A DNA stretch of 64,000 nt from Planctomycetaceae bacterium. GTDB lineage: Bacteria > Planctomycetota > Planctomycetia > Pirellulales > UBA7805. The stretch is from the NCBI GenBank assembly GCA_902630355.1, contig CACOUL010000008.1:1-64000 (forward strand), in the 5' to 3' direction. Below the pieces are notes generated by a model that saw only the letters and a list, made by a program, of their open reading frames with translations, was not told the DNA's origin and ran no database searches. The translations under genes were made by a program, and so were the position numbers. Each line of letters starts with the position of its first letter. The stretch's first letter is position 1. Below, piece after piece: positions 29,180-40,921 of the stretch.

Positions 29180-31105
29180 CTAACGCTTTGCGATTTGCGC
29201 CCGCTTTTTAATTTCTGTTTCCACTTCACTGATGTGGATATTTCGGCTCACCACTCTGCCCTGCTTATCGAGCAGCAGCATGGTCGGCAGCGTGAGAATA
29301 CCGAGTTCCGTGGCCGGACGACTTTCCAGGCCGCCACTCTCGTGGATTTGCGGCCAGGTGAGCCTTGCCTTTTTGATCGCATCGACCGCAAGTTGAGGGT
29401 CATTATCGACATTGATACCCACCGCATAGAATCCGCTGCGACCGTATTTGGCGACCAGGTCGCGGATGATCGCCATATCGGCCTTGCAAGGCTCACACCA
29501 ACTGGCCCAATAGTGAACCAGGACGACCCGACCGTTGAGTCGCTTGAGATCGAGCGTTTTGCCGTCGATCGTCCGGGCCTTCATCGCGAGCGGTTTGCCG
29601 GGAGAGTCGAGGCGACGAATCGCGCCGACCGCCTTGCGGGCTTGGGGGCTTTTGGCCGCACTCTTGGCAATCTGTTGGTACCATTTCTTCGCTTCCTCCT
29701 CATTGCCGGCAAATTCTTCGGCGATGGCGATCTGCAGCAGCGCTTCGGCCGCATCGGCAGAGGTCGGATAGGTTTCGACGAACGTTTTGAGATTCGCAAG
29801 CCAATCGGACTGGATCTTCGCGTAATCGGCATTCGGTTTCTGCATCGCCGTACTGTAGGCGGCCAGCAAACCGCGATACCGTACGTAGGCCAAAACGTCT
29901 TCCGGAAGCTTTTGCTCCTCCAGTGCCGCATGCAACTTTTCGAGCCGTTTGTTCCCGTCGGCCAAAGCGCCGGATTGGGTGGCGGCGGAGAGGTTGTCGG
30001 CGAGTTGCCGGAGCCAGGCGGTCTTCTGTTCGGTGGTACTTGAGGCGGCGGCCAATTGCTGAAGCAATTCGGCTTGCCTTTGGTAAAGCACGCCGCTCTC
30101 AGCCGGCTTGGCTGAGGCGAGTTGGGCCTCGAGTTTTTCGAGTTTGGCGAGCAGTTCTTGCAGTTTTGGGCTGATTCCTTCGCTTGGATTCCGCGCAGCG
30201 GCCACTGCAGGCGTTTGCTCGACGCTGAAAAAGAGGCCACTCACCGCCGAGGTCGGTTCGTCGCTGAAGCTGGGGGCGGCGATCAATCGCCAGCAGTCTC
30301 CCGCCTGCACGAGGGTGCCGACTTGCAGAAATCCTTGCTCGCCGTCGGTCTCGGTCATCGCCACCACATTTTCGTAGACCAGCAGGTCGCGTTTCGAGCC
30401 CCCGGTTCCGGCCGGAATGATCCCGGGCCGGCTGGCCGAGAAATGAAGCCAGCGGGTCTCTCGGTTGGGGGCAGCCTCTTCTTTGCACACGGCGGCAAAC
30501 GCTTTGGTGGCCTGTTTCATCTTGGTGCTCAGTTTTTGCCGGGCAGCTTGACCGAGTTGGAGCCTCTTGAGTTCTTCGTCGCTGAGCATCAACCGCTGGA
30601 AGGCCGCCTGATCGCGCGTGCCGATCGCCGCGACCAATTCGGCGGTCGCCTCCTCGGCCGAGATTCTTTTCCAGCGATCAATGGTGCCATCTTCGTTTTT
30701 GTCGATCGCCCACCTCGAACCGGCCGTACCGAGCCAGCGGTGCGCGTCGACTTTGCGGTTGAAATCAGTATCGATATCGCGGTAGACCTCAATGCCCCCC
30801 CGGTAGTAGCACCAGCGGTCGACCGCTTTATCGGCGTTGCTGTCGATAAAACAGCGGAGTCTCCGGCCGGTGGCATCGACCACGGCCCAGCCCTTTTCTT
30901 CTTCGTCGACAATCGGCACCATCCGGCAGTCCGGCCACGCTTGCTCCGCCGGGGTATCGTACTCGACCTGCTGGGTCGGTTTGAGTTTCAGAGCCGACTC
31001 CACGGTCGGCGGTTTGCCGAGTGCCGAAGTGCTGAAAAACAGCGTGAAACAACAACCGGCCGCGATCAAACGGGCCGGGAAGGCGGCGGTGGTGAAGCGG
31101 TACAT
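29180..31105 (-). CDS. TlpA-like thioredoxin-fold protein with long N-terminal region
   Basis: Start MYRFTTAAFPARLIAAGCCFTLFF; C-terminal VVLVHYWASWCEPCKADMAIIRDLVAKYG (CEPC). Confidence 0.87.
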   Translation of the reverse strand: MYRFTTAAFPARLIAAGCCFTLFFSTSALGKPPTVESALKLKPTQQVEYDTPAEQAWPDCRMVPIVDEEEKGWAVVDATGRRLRCFIDSNADKAVDRWCYYRGGIEVYRDIDTDFNRKVDAHRWLGTAGSRWAIDKNEDGTIDRWKRISAEEATAELVAAIGTRDQAAFQRLMLSDEELKRLQLGQAARQKLSTKMKQATKAFAAVCKEEAAPNRETRWLHFSASRPGIIPAGTGGSKRDLLVYENVVAMTETDGEQGFLQVGTLVQAGDCWRLIAAPSFSDEPTSAVSGLFFSVEQTPAVAAARNPSEGISPKLQELLAKLEKLEAQLASAKPAESGVLYQRQAELLQQLAAASSTTEQKTAWLRQLADNLSAATQSGALADGNKRLEKLHAALEEQKLPEDVLAYVRYRGLLAAYSTAMQKPNADYAKIQSDWLANLKTFVETYPTSADAAEALLQIAIAEEFAGNEEEAKKWYQQIAKSAAKSPQARKAVGAIRRLDSPGKPLAMKARTIDGKTLDLKRLNGRVVLVHYWASWCEPCKADMAIIRDLVAKYGRSGFYAVGINVDNDPQLAVDAIKKARLTWPQIHESGGLESRPATELGILTLPTMLLLDKQGRVVSRNIHISEVETEIKKRAQIAKR

Positions 31106-31210
31106 CGCAAGGTCCGTGGGTCTGTGTGATTTTGTATGTGTTGTGCAGTTTGGGGGTCCAGAATGCACCGCGAACTATATCTCTTTTTGCGCTCTCGGGG
31201 CTACACCGAA

Positions 31211-31238
31211 TTGACACGCGGGTGGACCGATTTAGAAT
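31211..31238 (+). promoter_or_regulatory. Sigma70-like promoter upstream of tRNA-Ile
   Basis: TTGACA-N16-TAGAAT. Confidence 0.6.
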
Positions 31239-31295
31239 GGTTGATTCGTCCCCACGACTTGGCTTTTTCCCGGTTTTGGGGCGTTTTGCGATAAA

Positions 31296-31369
31296 GGGCG
31301 TATAGCTCAGTTGGTTAGAGCGCATCCCTGATAAGGATGAGGTCCCTAGTTCGAGTCTAGGTACGCCCA
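31296..31369 (+). tRNA. tRNA-Ile(GAT)
   Basis: GGGCGTATAGCTCAGTTGGTTAGAGCGCATCCCTGATAAGGATGAGGTCCCTAGTTCGAGTCTAGGTACGCCCA. Confidence 0.95.
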
Positions 31370-31483
31370 CTAAGTAAACGTAAATGTGCGGCCGATGCGA
31401 TCCGATTGCACCGCCACGCGAGGGCCCTAGCTCCGAGACGATCTCTCGCTAGTTTGCGTTGACGCAGAAAAAAGATATTTCGG

Positions 31484-32431
31484 TTGATCGAGAAAGGAAT
31501 TCGCCCGATGCATATGACCGATGCCGAAGTGATCAGCGGGAGGGATCTGATTATTTCTGAAGATGGGCCTTGGATCGCAAATATTTCGCTTCGGCCCGGT
31601 ATGACGACCACCCCTGATGCTCCTCTTCTCGCTTCACAGCGGATGGTGAAGATTCTCGATGCCGCGATTGACATGGGAGCGAGGCCAGAAGACGGCATCC
31701 GGGTACTCGACCTGGGTACTCAGGAGGGTACGCATGGTATCGCATTTGCTCGAAGAGGAGCCAGTGTTGTTACCGTCGAAGGTCGAGAAAATAATTTTCG
31801 CAAGTTGGATTTTGCAACGAAAGCAATTGGGTTAGAGAACATTCAGAATATTCGTGCAGATATTGTTCAGTTGATACAAGACCGCGCCTTAGGCGAGTTT
31901 GATTTCATTATTTGCAGCGGGATTCTTTATCATCTGCCGATAGAAACCCAAGGTGAAATTCTTGAGTACATGTGTGCAAACTCCAAAATTGGATTTATCG
32001 TAGATTCTCACTTTTCCTTCAAAAATAATGCAAGCTTCAAATGTAATGGGCGGGAATATTTTGGAAATTTGGACTCGGAGTTTGGCAAAAATGCACAGGA
32101 TGAGGAAATCAAGGGGGCCGTATACAAGTCTATCGACGCCCGCCCGAGTTTTCAGATCAGTCGCGCGTCGTTTGTGAATTTTATGAACGATCGTGGTGTT
32201 CGGTCGGTATACGAGTTGTTTACCCCCATTCGCTCGCCCTCAGAGGAGCCTGCACTTATAAATCGATGCTGTTTTGTCTGTGTCACGGGCGATCGGGAAA
32301 CGCATGAAGGCCAAAAGCCGCCGTCTGATCGTTTTCTGGAGTCCGAACTTATTTACGTTTCGCCATCAGTTTTGAAGAAAGCTGGAAAGTGGGACCGAGT
32401 TACTCGCCTGGTTCGATTCTGGAAATCTTAG
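31484..32431 (+). CDS. Class I SAM-dependent methyltransferase (start may be 31508)
   Basis: IRVLDLGTQEGTHGIAFARRGASVVTVEGRENNFRKLDFA motif I/II; FDFIICSGILYHLP. Confidence 0.85.
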   Translation: MIEKGIRPMHMTDAEVISGRDLIISEDGPWIANISLRPGMTTTPDAPLLASQRMVKILDAAIDMGARPEDGIRVLDLGTQEGTHGIAFARRGASVVTVEGRENNFRKLDFATKAIGLENIQNIRADIVQLIQDRALGEFDFIICSGILYHLPIETQGEILEYMCANSKIGFIVDSHFSFKNNASFKCNGREYFGNLDSEFGKNAQDEEIKGAVYKSIDARPSFQISRASFVNFMNDRGVRSVYELFTPIRSPSEEPALINRCCFVCVTGDRETHEGQKPPSDRFLESELIYVSPSVLKKAGKWDRVTRLVRFWKS

Positions 32432-32656
32432 ATATTTCTAATCACCACCGTTCTGGGCCGTAATATTACGATTAAGGAACCCTGGATTTTGATATACGAA
32501 AACCCTGATCCTCAGTTCGGTCTGGAAAATATCGCACCGTCGGCGTCGTGAGGGGGAATAACGAAAAGGGGCTACGAATTCGCATGTGGATTCTTGTATG
32601 GAAAATCACTAGGAGGTTTTTAATCGGGCTATAATACAAAGCAAAACCAGTGCATC

Positions 32657-32730
32657 GGGGGACGTAGCTCAGTTGGGAGAGCATCGCGTTTGCAACGCGA
32701 GGGTCGTCGGTTCGAGTCCGATCGTCTCCA
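32657..32730 (+). tRNA. tRNA-Ala(TGC)
   Basis: GGGGACGTAGCTCAGTTGGGAGAGCATCGCGTTTGCAACGCGAGGGTCGTCGGTTCGAGTCCGATCGTCTCCA; anticodon loop TTTGCAA. Confidence 0.95.
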
Positions 32731-32875
32731 CTCGAGAAAGCTTTTTTGCTGTTTTGCTAAGCGTTTCTTCGTTTTCGCGGTCGCTTCTCGGCCCATACAA
32801 CGAACCTTCCCCGCGATTTCTACGTATGGGAAAGGCCGTGGGCGGAACTTTTTTCTCTCAAAGCGTTTAGGGGCT

Positions 32876-32903
32876 TTGACAGTTCCGGTCGTGCGGCTAT
32901 ACT
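32876..32903 (+). promoter_or_regulatory. Sigma70-like promoter upstream of 23S rRNA
   Basis: TTGACA-N16-TATACT. Confidence 0.65.
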
Positions 32904-32956
32904 CAGTCCCTTCCACGTGGCACTCTGTGTAACCGTTGTGTCGCCGGTACGAGGTT

Positions 32957-32997
32957 AGTGGCATATTTCTCAAATTATGCGGTGAGAATATGCCACT
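32957..32997. repeat. Inverted repeat in 23S leader
   Basis: AGTGGCATATT(T)CTC caaattatgcggt GAGAATATGCCACT, about 14-bp stem with one bulge. Confidence 0.8.
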
Positions 32998-33046
32998 GCC
33001 CTCGATGGTAGGTGGCGGTGGGTTCTTAAGGCCCGACTGCTGCATC

Positions 33047-33060
33047 GATCTTTGACAATT
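33047..33060 (+). promoter_or_regulatory. boxA-like antitermination element in 23S leader
   Basis: GATCTTTGACAATT, resembling boxA (TGCTCTTTAACA-type). Confidence 0.45.
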
Positions 33061-33245
33061 TGGCAATTAGCAAAAGTGGCATCTTCGTTGTGAGTTTCGA
33101 CTCACAGCGATATTGATTGCGTGAGAAATTACGCGATCTCTCTTTAGCGTTTTGGCGTGACTCGGTGCGGGACTGTTTTTTGCAGAGCGGTCCATGCAGC
33201 AGAGTCAACGTTACACCAACAGTAGTAAGAGCATTTGATTTATAT

Positions 33246-36168
<2,923 letters not shown>

Positions 36169-36284
36169 TATATATCGAACGCTTTTGCGTTCTGTTGAGT
36201 GGACGAGCCAAGGCGCGAAAAGAGAGCCACTTTTGCTGTTTGTCGGGACAAGAGCCGTCGGATTTCACCGTCTGCGGCCCTTTT

Positions 36285-36391
<107 letters not shown>

Positions 36392-36400
36392 TATTTTTTA

Positions 36401-36439
36401 CCCGCTGCGGGGCCTAGCGCCCCGTCGGCGGGTTTTTTT
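36401..36439 (+). terminator. Intrinsic terminator of 23S-5S transcript
   Basis: cccgctgcggggcctagcgccccgtcggcgggttttttt. Confidence 0.88.
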
Positions 36440-36524
36440 GCGCCTTCGGGCGTGTTGTTCCTTCCCGAGCGTTGGGCTATTCTGCCCTCCTGTCTGGCGG
36501 AGTTGTTATCCAGGAGAAACCGTA

Positions 36525-37076
36525 ATGACCGAGTGGATTCTTACCCTGATCGGTCCCGACCGCCCTGGTTTGGTCGAAGCGGTCGCCGAGCGGGTTGTGG
36601 CCCGTGGCGGCAACTGGATGGTGAGCCGGATGGCACAACTGGGTGGAAAGTTTGCGGGCATCGCTCACGTGGCGGTGCCCGAGGCAGAGGCAGAGGCGCT
36701 CGCGAAGGATCTCGCCGCGCTGGCGGCAGACGGCCTGATGGTTCACGTCGAGGCGGCCGGCGAATCTTTGAGCGATGCCGCTGCGGCATCGCCGCCACCG
36801 GCGCCCGCCCCGCACCTGCTGCAGGTGGTCGGTAGCGATCGCCCCGGGATCGTACGGGAAATTTCCGGCGTGTTGGCCGCAGCCGGCATCAACGTGGAGT
36901 CGCTTTCCACCGAGTATACGAAAGCCCCGATGAGTGGTGGTTCCATCTTTCGCGCCGATTTCCAATTTTCACTACCGTCGGCACACTCGATCGATCAGTT
37001 GCGCACCGATGTCGAAGCGGTCGCTGGTGATTTGATGGTCGAAGTTTCCCCGGTGTCGCCCCTGCAACCCGAATGA
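36525..37076 (+). CDS. ACT-domain protein (GcvR-like, two ACT repeats)
   Basis: MTEWILTLIGPDRPGLVEAVAERVVARGGNW... and LLQVVGSDRPGIVREISGVLAAAGINVESL. Confidence 0.83.
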   Translation: MTEWILTLIGPDRPGLVEAVAERVVARGGNWMVSRMAQLGGKFAGIAHVAVPEAEAEALAKDLAALAADGLMVHVEAAGESLSDAAAASPPPAPAPHLLQVVGSDRPGIVREISGVLAAAGINVESLSTEYTKAPMSGGSIFRADFQFSLPSAHSIDQLRTDVEAVAGDLMVEVSPVSPLQPE

Positions 37077-37103
37077 GCTTTCTTTTTTGTTGAGGCGTAT
37101 GCG

Positions 37104-37877
37104 ATGTTGATTCTGCTTTCTCCGTCCAAGACACTTGATCTTTCCCCGCCCGAGGTATCCGGCAAGAGTACGCTGCCGGAGTTTCTCAGCGAGGCAGCGG
37201 AGTTGGCCGCGGTGCTTCAAAAGAAAACGCGGCCACAACTTGCGAAGCTGATGGCGATCAGTCCCAAACTGGCCGAGCAGGTCGCCGGGTATTACAAGAA
37301 CTGGAAAACGCCATTCACGGCAAAAAATGCGCACCCCGCCCTGCTCACCTTCCGTGGCGATGTTTACGAAGGTCTGGCAGCCGAGGATTTCAGTGCGGCG
37401 GATCGCACGTTTGCACAAAAACATCTACGGATCCTCTCGGGACTCTACGGCATCCTTCGCCCCTTGGATCGGATGCAGCCCTATCGACTCGAGATGGGCT
37501 GCCGGTTGGTGAGCGGCGGTAAGGGCGGCTTTAAAAACCTGTATGATTTTTGGGGGGATCGGGTGCGCGAAAACTTGGAAATTGCCGCCAAACGAAAAAA
37601 ACAGCCGCTCGTGAACCTCGCTTCCGGCGAATATTTTAAGGTCGTGCGACCGGCGAAGGTCGAGTTACGGGTTGTGACCCCGACCTTCAAGGAAAAAAAA
37701 GGCTCGACCTACAAGGTGGTGAGTTTCTTTGCCAAAAAGGCCCGCGGGCAGATGGCACGGTACATCGTCAAAAATCGCCTCGAAGAACCCGAGGAGATGC
37801 AGGCCTTTGCCGAGGATGGCTACCAATTCAATAGACAGCTCTCCTCAGACGACGAACTCGTCTTTACGCGAGGCTAA
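37104..37877 (+). CDS. yaaA: YaaA family peroxide-stress protein
   Basis: MLILLSPSKTLDLSPP; LLTFRGDVYEGLAAEDFSAAD; LRILSGLYGILRPLDRMQPYRLEMG. Confidence 0.92.
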   Translation: MLILLSPSKTLDLSPPEVSGKSTLPEFLSEAAELAAVLQKKTRPQLAKLMAISPKLAEQVAGYYKNWKTPFTAKNAHPALLTFRGDVYEGLAAEDFSAADRTFAQKHLRILSGLYGILRPLDRMQPYRLEMGCRLVSGGKGGFKNLYDFWGDRVRENLEIAAKRKKQPLVNLASGEYFKVVRPAKVELRVVTPTFKEKKGSTYKVVSFFAKKARGQMARYIVKNRLEEPEEMQAFAEDGYQFNRQLSSDDELVFTRG

Positions 37878-37878
37878 G

Positions 37879-38451
37879 TTAGGCGAGCATTTTCTCAAGC
37901 AGCTCGAGCGGTAGCCCGATCACATTCGACCCGCTGCCCTCTGTAATATGGAGCCAATCGGGCCCGTCCTGATAGCCGAAGGCCCCTGCTTTGCCCTGCC
38001 AGAGGTCGGTCTCCAGATAGTCCTCCAGGGCATCCTCGCTGAGCGAGTCCATTTGCATATGGGTGATCGCCACCTCGGTCTTTGGAATGCCGGTCGCCAG
38101 TGGCCAGATGCAAAGTCCGCTGTAGACCCGGTGCGGCTGTCCGCTGAGCCGGGTGAGCATGCGGCGTGCATGGTCTCGATCGTGCGGTTTGCCGAGAATC
38201 TCCCCGCCACATTCGGCCACTGTATCGCATCCGAGCACGATTGCCGAGGTTTCATTCGTCGCAGTTTTGAGTCGCTGTACCACATCGGCCGCCTTACGCA
38301 GTGCGAGCGAGGAGACCAACTCCGCCGGGCCGCAGCCGCTGCAAATGCCCAGCGTTTCATCCACCTCGGGGTCGCGTTGCTCGAACCGGTAACCGGCCTC
38401 AGTGAGGAGTTTCTGCCGCTGCGGAGAGCGACTGGCGAGAATCAGCCGCAT
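37879..38451 (-). CDS. maf: Maf-like nucleotide pyrophosphatase
   Basis: MRLILASRSPQRQKLLTEAGYRFEQRDPEVDE; VLGCDTVAECGGEILGKPHDRDHARRML. Confidence 0.92.
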   Translation of the reverse strand: MRLILASRSPQRQKLLTEAGYRFEQRDPEVDETLGICSGCGPAELVSSLALRKAADVVQRLKTATNETSAIVLGCDTVAECGGEILGKPHDRDHARRMLTRLSGQPHRVYSGLCIWPLATGIPKTEVAITHMQMDSLSEDALEDYLETDLWQGKAGAFGYQDGPDWLHITEGSGSNVIGLPLELLEKMLA

Positions 38452-38586
38452 CGATCGATCGGGTGATGGCATGTCTTAATCGCTCGTTTGTCGTGCGTGG
38501 ACTTGATGTCGTATCTGACTGTGACTGCACCGCTGTGATACGATGGATCGCTCTCCGCCCTCCATTCCAAACATCGATCACTCGCC

Positions 38587-39258
38587 ATGGCGCAAGCCCC
38601 ATTTCCTATTCTCTACGAGGATAATCACTTACTGGTGATCGATAAACCGGCCCAACTGGCGACGATGGGTGTGCGGCCGCCCCGCGAAAGTGCGCTCGAG
38701 ATGGCTCGCGGATATATCAAGCAAAAATACCGGAAACCGGGCAAAGTATACCTGGGGGTGGTCAGTCGGCTCGATGCGCCGGCGACGGGTGTTTTAGTTT
38801 TTGCCCGCACCAGTAAAGCGGCCGCCAGGCTCACCGCACAGTATCGCAATCGCGAGGTGAACAAGATCTACCACATCCTCATCGAGGGGGAACTGAGCGA
38901 GGCGGCCGGAATGCTTGAGGACTGGGTCCGCAAAGACGAGCGGCATCGGCGGATGCATGTGGTCGCCGCCGAAGCGGAGGAGAGTCGGCAAGCCAGGCTC
39001 TCGTATCGGGTACTTCAAAGTCTGAAAAAGTGTCAGCTGGTCGAGGTGGAACTTGAAACTGGACGCAAACATCAGATTCGCTTGCAGTTTTCCAGTCGGG
39101 GGCATCCGGTGGTGGGTGACCGGAAGTACGGTGCGAGGCAAACTCTTTCCCGGGGGATCGCGCTGCATGCCAGACGACTGGAGTTGACGCACCCGGTCCG
39201 CCGCGAGAGGCTCACCTGGCAAGCGGAACTTCCCGGCGTGTGGCAACCGTATCTGTAA
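38587..39258 (+). CDS. RluA-family pseudouridine synthase
   Basis: FPILYEDNHLLVIDKPAQLATMG; GVVSRLDAPATGVLVFARTSKAA; ETGRKHQIRLQFSSRGHPVVGDRKYG. Confidence 0.9.
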   Translation: MAQAPFPILYEDNHLLVIDKPAQLATMGVRPPRESALEMARGYIKQKYRKPGKVYLGVVSRLDAPATGVLVFARTSKAAARLTAQYRNREVNKIYHILIEGELSEAAGMLEDWVRKDERHRRMHVVAAEAEESRQARLSYRVLQSLKKCQLVEVELETGRKHQIRLQFSSRGHPVVGDRKYGARQTLSRGIALHARRLELTHPVRRERLTWQAELPGVWQPYL

Positions 39259-39418
39259 AATAGCGAACGTCACACGGTCGGCATCTAATTTTTCGGTGTT
39301 AAATCGCAGGGGAAACGCTCAAACGGGATGAAAATCACCGTTTCAACTTGGCGCGTGCTCCTGGTTCGTTAAGGTGGAGTCGGTACTTTAGGCCCCGTTT
39401 TCTTCAGCAGTTCTATCG

Positions 39419-40738
39419 ATGACTAGTATCTTTTGCGCCGCCGCCTTGAAGAGCCAACTGCTCAACGAGCAGGATCTTGAGGAAGCGGTTCGCTTGCTGC
39501 GGGCCGAAGATGCGAGTCAGTCGAATACGGCGGTCAAAATCTCGGACGAAAAGCTGGCCGCGCAGTTGGTGGCCATGGGCCGCATCAGCAAATGGCAAGG
39601 AGAGCATCTTCGCCGCGGAAGAATCGACTTCAGTCTGGACGACGAATATATACTCATTGATTTCATTGGCCGGGGTGGGATGGGCAACGTATTCAAAGCA
39701 AAGCACCGGCTGATGGACCGAGTGGTTGCGGTCAAGGTCATGGACCGGGAGCGACTCGATAACCAGGAAGCGCGGGAGCGGTTTGCGGCGGAAATCAAAA
39801 ACTTCGGCGCTGTTAATCATCCCAATCTTGTGCATGCGTACGGGGCACGTGAAATCGATATCGACGGTCAGAAACAGACTGCGGTGATCATGGAGTTTTT
39901 GGACGGGCCGGAACTGAGAAAGATCGTGCGTTCGAGCGGTAAGATGAAGCAGCAAGATGCCGCAAAAGTTATTTGTGACGTGGCAGCCGGTTTGGATTAC
40001 GTGCACGAGCAAGGCTTTCTTCACCGTGATATCAAACCGGGCAACATCATGATCACGTCCAAGGGCAAAGCAAAAATGGTCGACTTCGGCCTTGCGGGCG
40101 TGATCGAGCAAAAAGACGACAAGCAATGCTTTATTCAAAATGACCCCAAACGAGGGCGGCTTGTCGGCACCGCTGATTATCTTGCCCCGGAAGTGATCGA
40201 GGGGCATACGGCGACGCCCGCAAGCGACATCTACTCGCTCGGTTGCACCCTCTATTACATGGTGACCAAGCGGGTTCCGTTCCCGGGCGGCTCGGCGGTG
40301 GAAAAGTGTCGCCGGCACCTCGACGAGCAACCGCTCGACCCCCGCAAACCACCGCTGCATGCGGAAGTAACCCAGGAATTTTTGGAAGTCCTCGGGGCGA
40401 TGATGGCGAAGGACCCCCAAAAGAGAATTCAAACGGCGACAGAGGTCATCAGACGGCTTTCTCCGTTCTGTGGCGAGCATTTGAGCCCCATGGTGTCTTC
40501 CGAAGTGGGGTCGCTCCCCGGCGGTCCGCAGAGCGATACCGACCGCTTTTTGAGCGAATCGCAAGTGACGACCCCCGTGCCCCTCGCGGGCGATCAGACA
40601 GAGGCGGGAAAGTCGCTCTGGTCACCGATCACCGATTGGGTCGGGACGATGAGCGAAGGCCAGTTTTTCTTTTTGGTTGCCGGCTTTGGCCTGTTGATCT
40701 TCGTGCTGATGCTGCTCTTGGTCGTGCTGGTATCTTGA
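39419..40738 (+). CDS. Serine/threonine protein kinase with C-terminal TM helix
   Basis: IGRGGMGNVFKAKH, VVAVKVMDRE, FLHRDIKPGNIMI, VDFGLAG, C-terminal FFFLVAGFGLLIFVLMLLLVVLVS. Confidence 0.92.
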   Translation: MTSIFCAAALKSQLLNEQDLEEAVRLLRAEDASQSNTAVKISDEKLAAQLVAMGRISKWQGEHLRRGRIDFSLDDEYILIDFIGRGGMGNVFKAKHRLMDRVVAVKVMDRERLDNQEARERFAAEIKNFGAVNHPNLVHAYGAREIDIDGQKQTAVIMEFLDGPELRKIVRSSGKMKQQDAAKVICDVAAGLDYVHEQGFLHRDIKPGNIMITSKGKAKMVDFGLAGVIEQKDDKQCFIQNDPKRGRLVGTADYLAPEVIEGHTATPASDIYSLGCTLYYMVTKRVPFPGGSAVEKCRRHLDEQPLDPRKPPLHAEVTQEFLEVLGAMMAKDPQKRIQTATEVIRRLSPFCGEHLSPMVSSEVGSLPGGPQSDTDRFLSESQVTTPVPLAGDQTEAGKSLWSPITDWVGTMSEGQFFFLVAGFGLLIFVLMLLLVVLVS

Positions 40739-40839
40739 GCACAACTCCCGGCGAGGGCAGGTTTATTGACAGACGCCGCCCTCGGCCTTTAGCATGGCAC
40801 CGTTCCTGGATCCCGGTCGCCGCCGGGCAGCCTTGGACA

Positions 40840-40912
<73 letters not shown>

Positions 40913-40921
40913 CTTCCCTTT

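Noticed and set aside
39413-40564. 383-aa minus-strand ORF
   Set aside because: Antisense shadow of the Ser/Thr kinase
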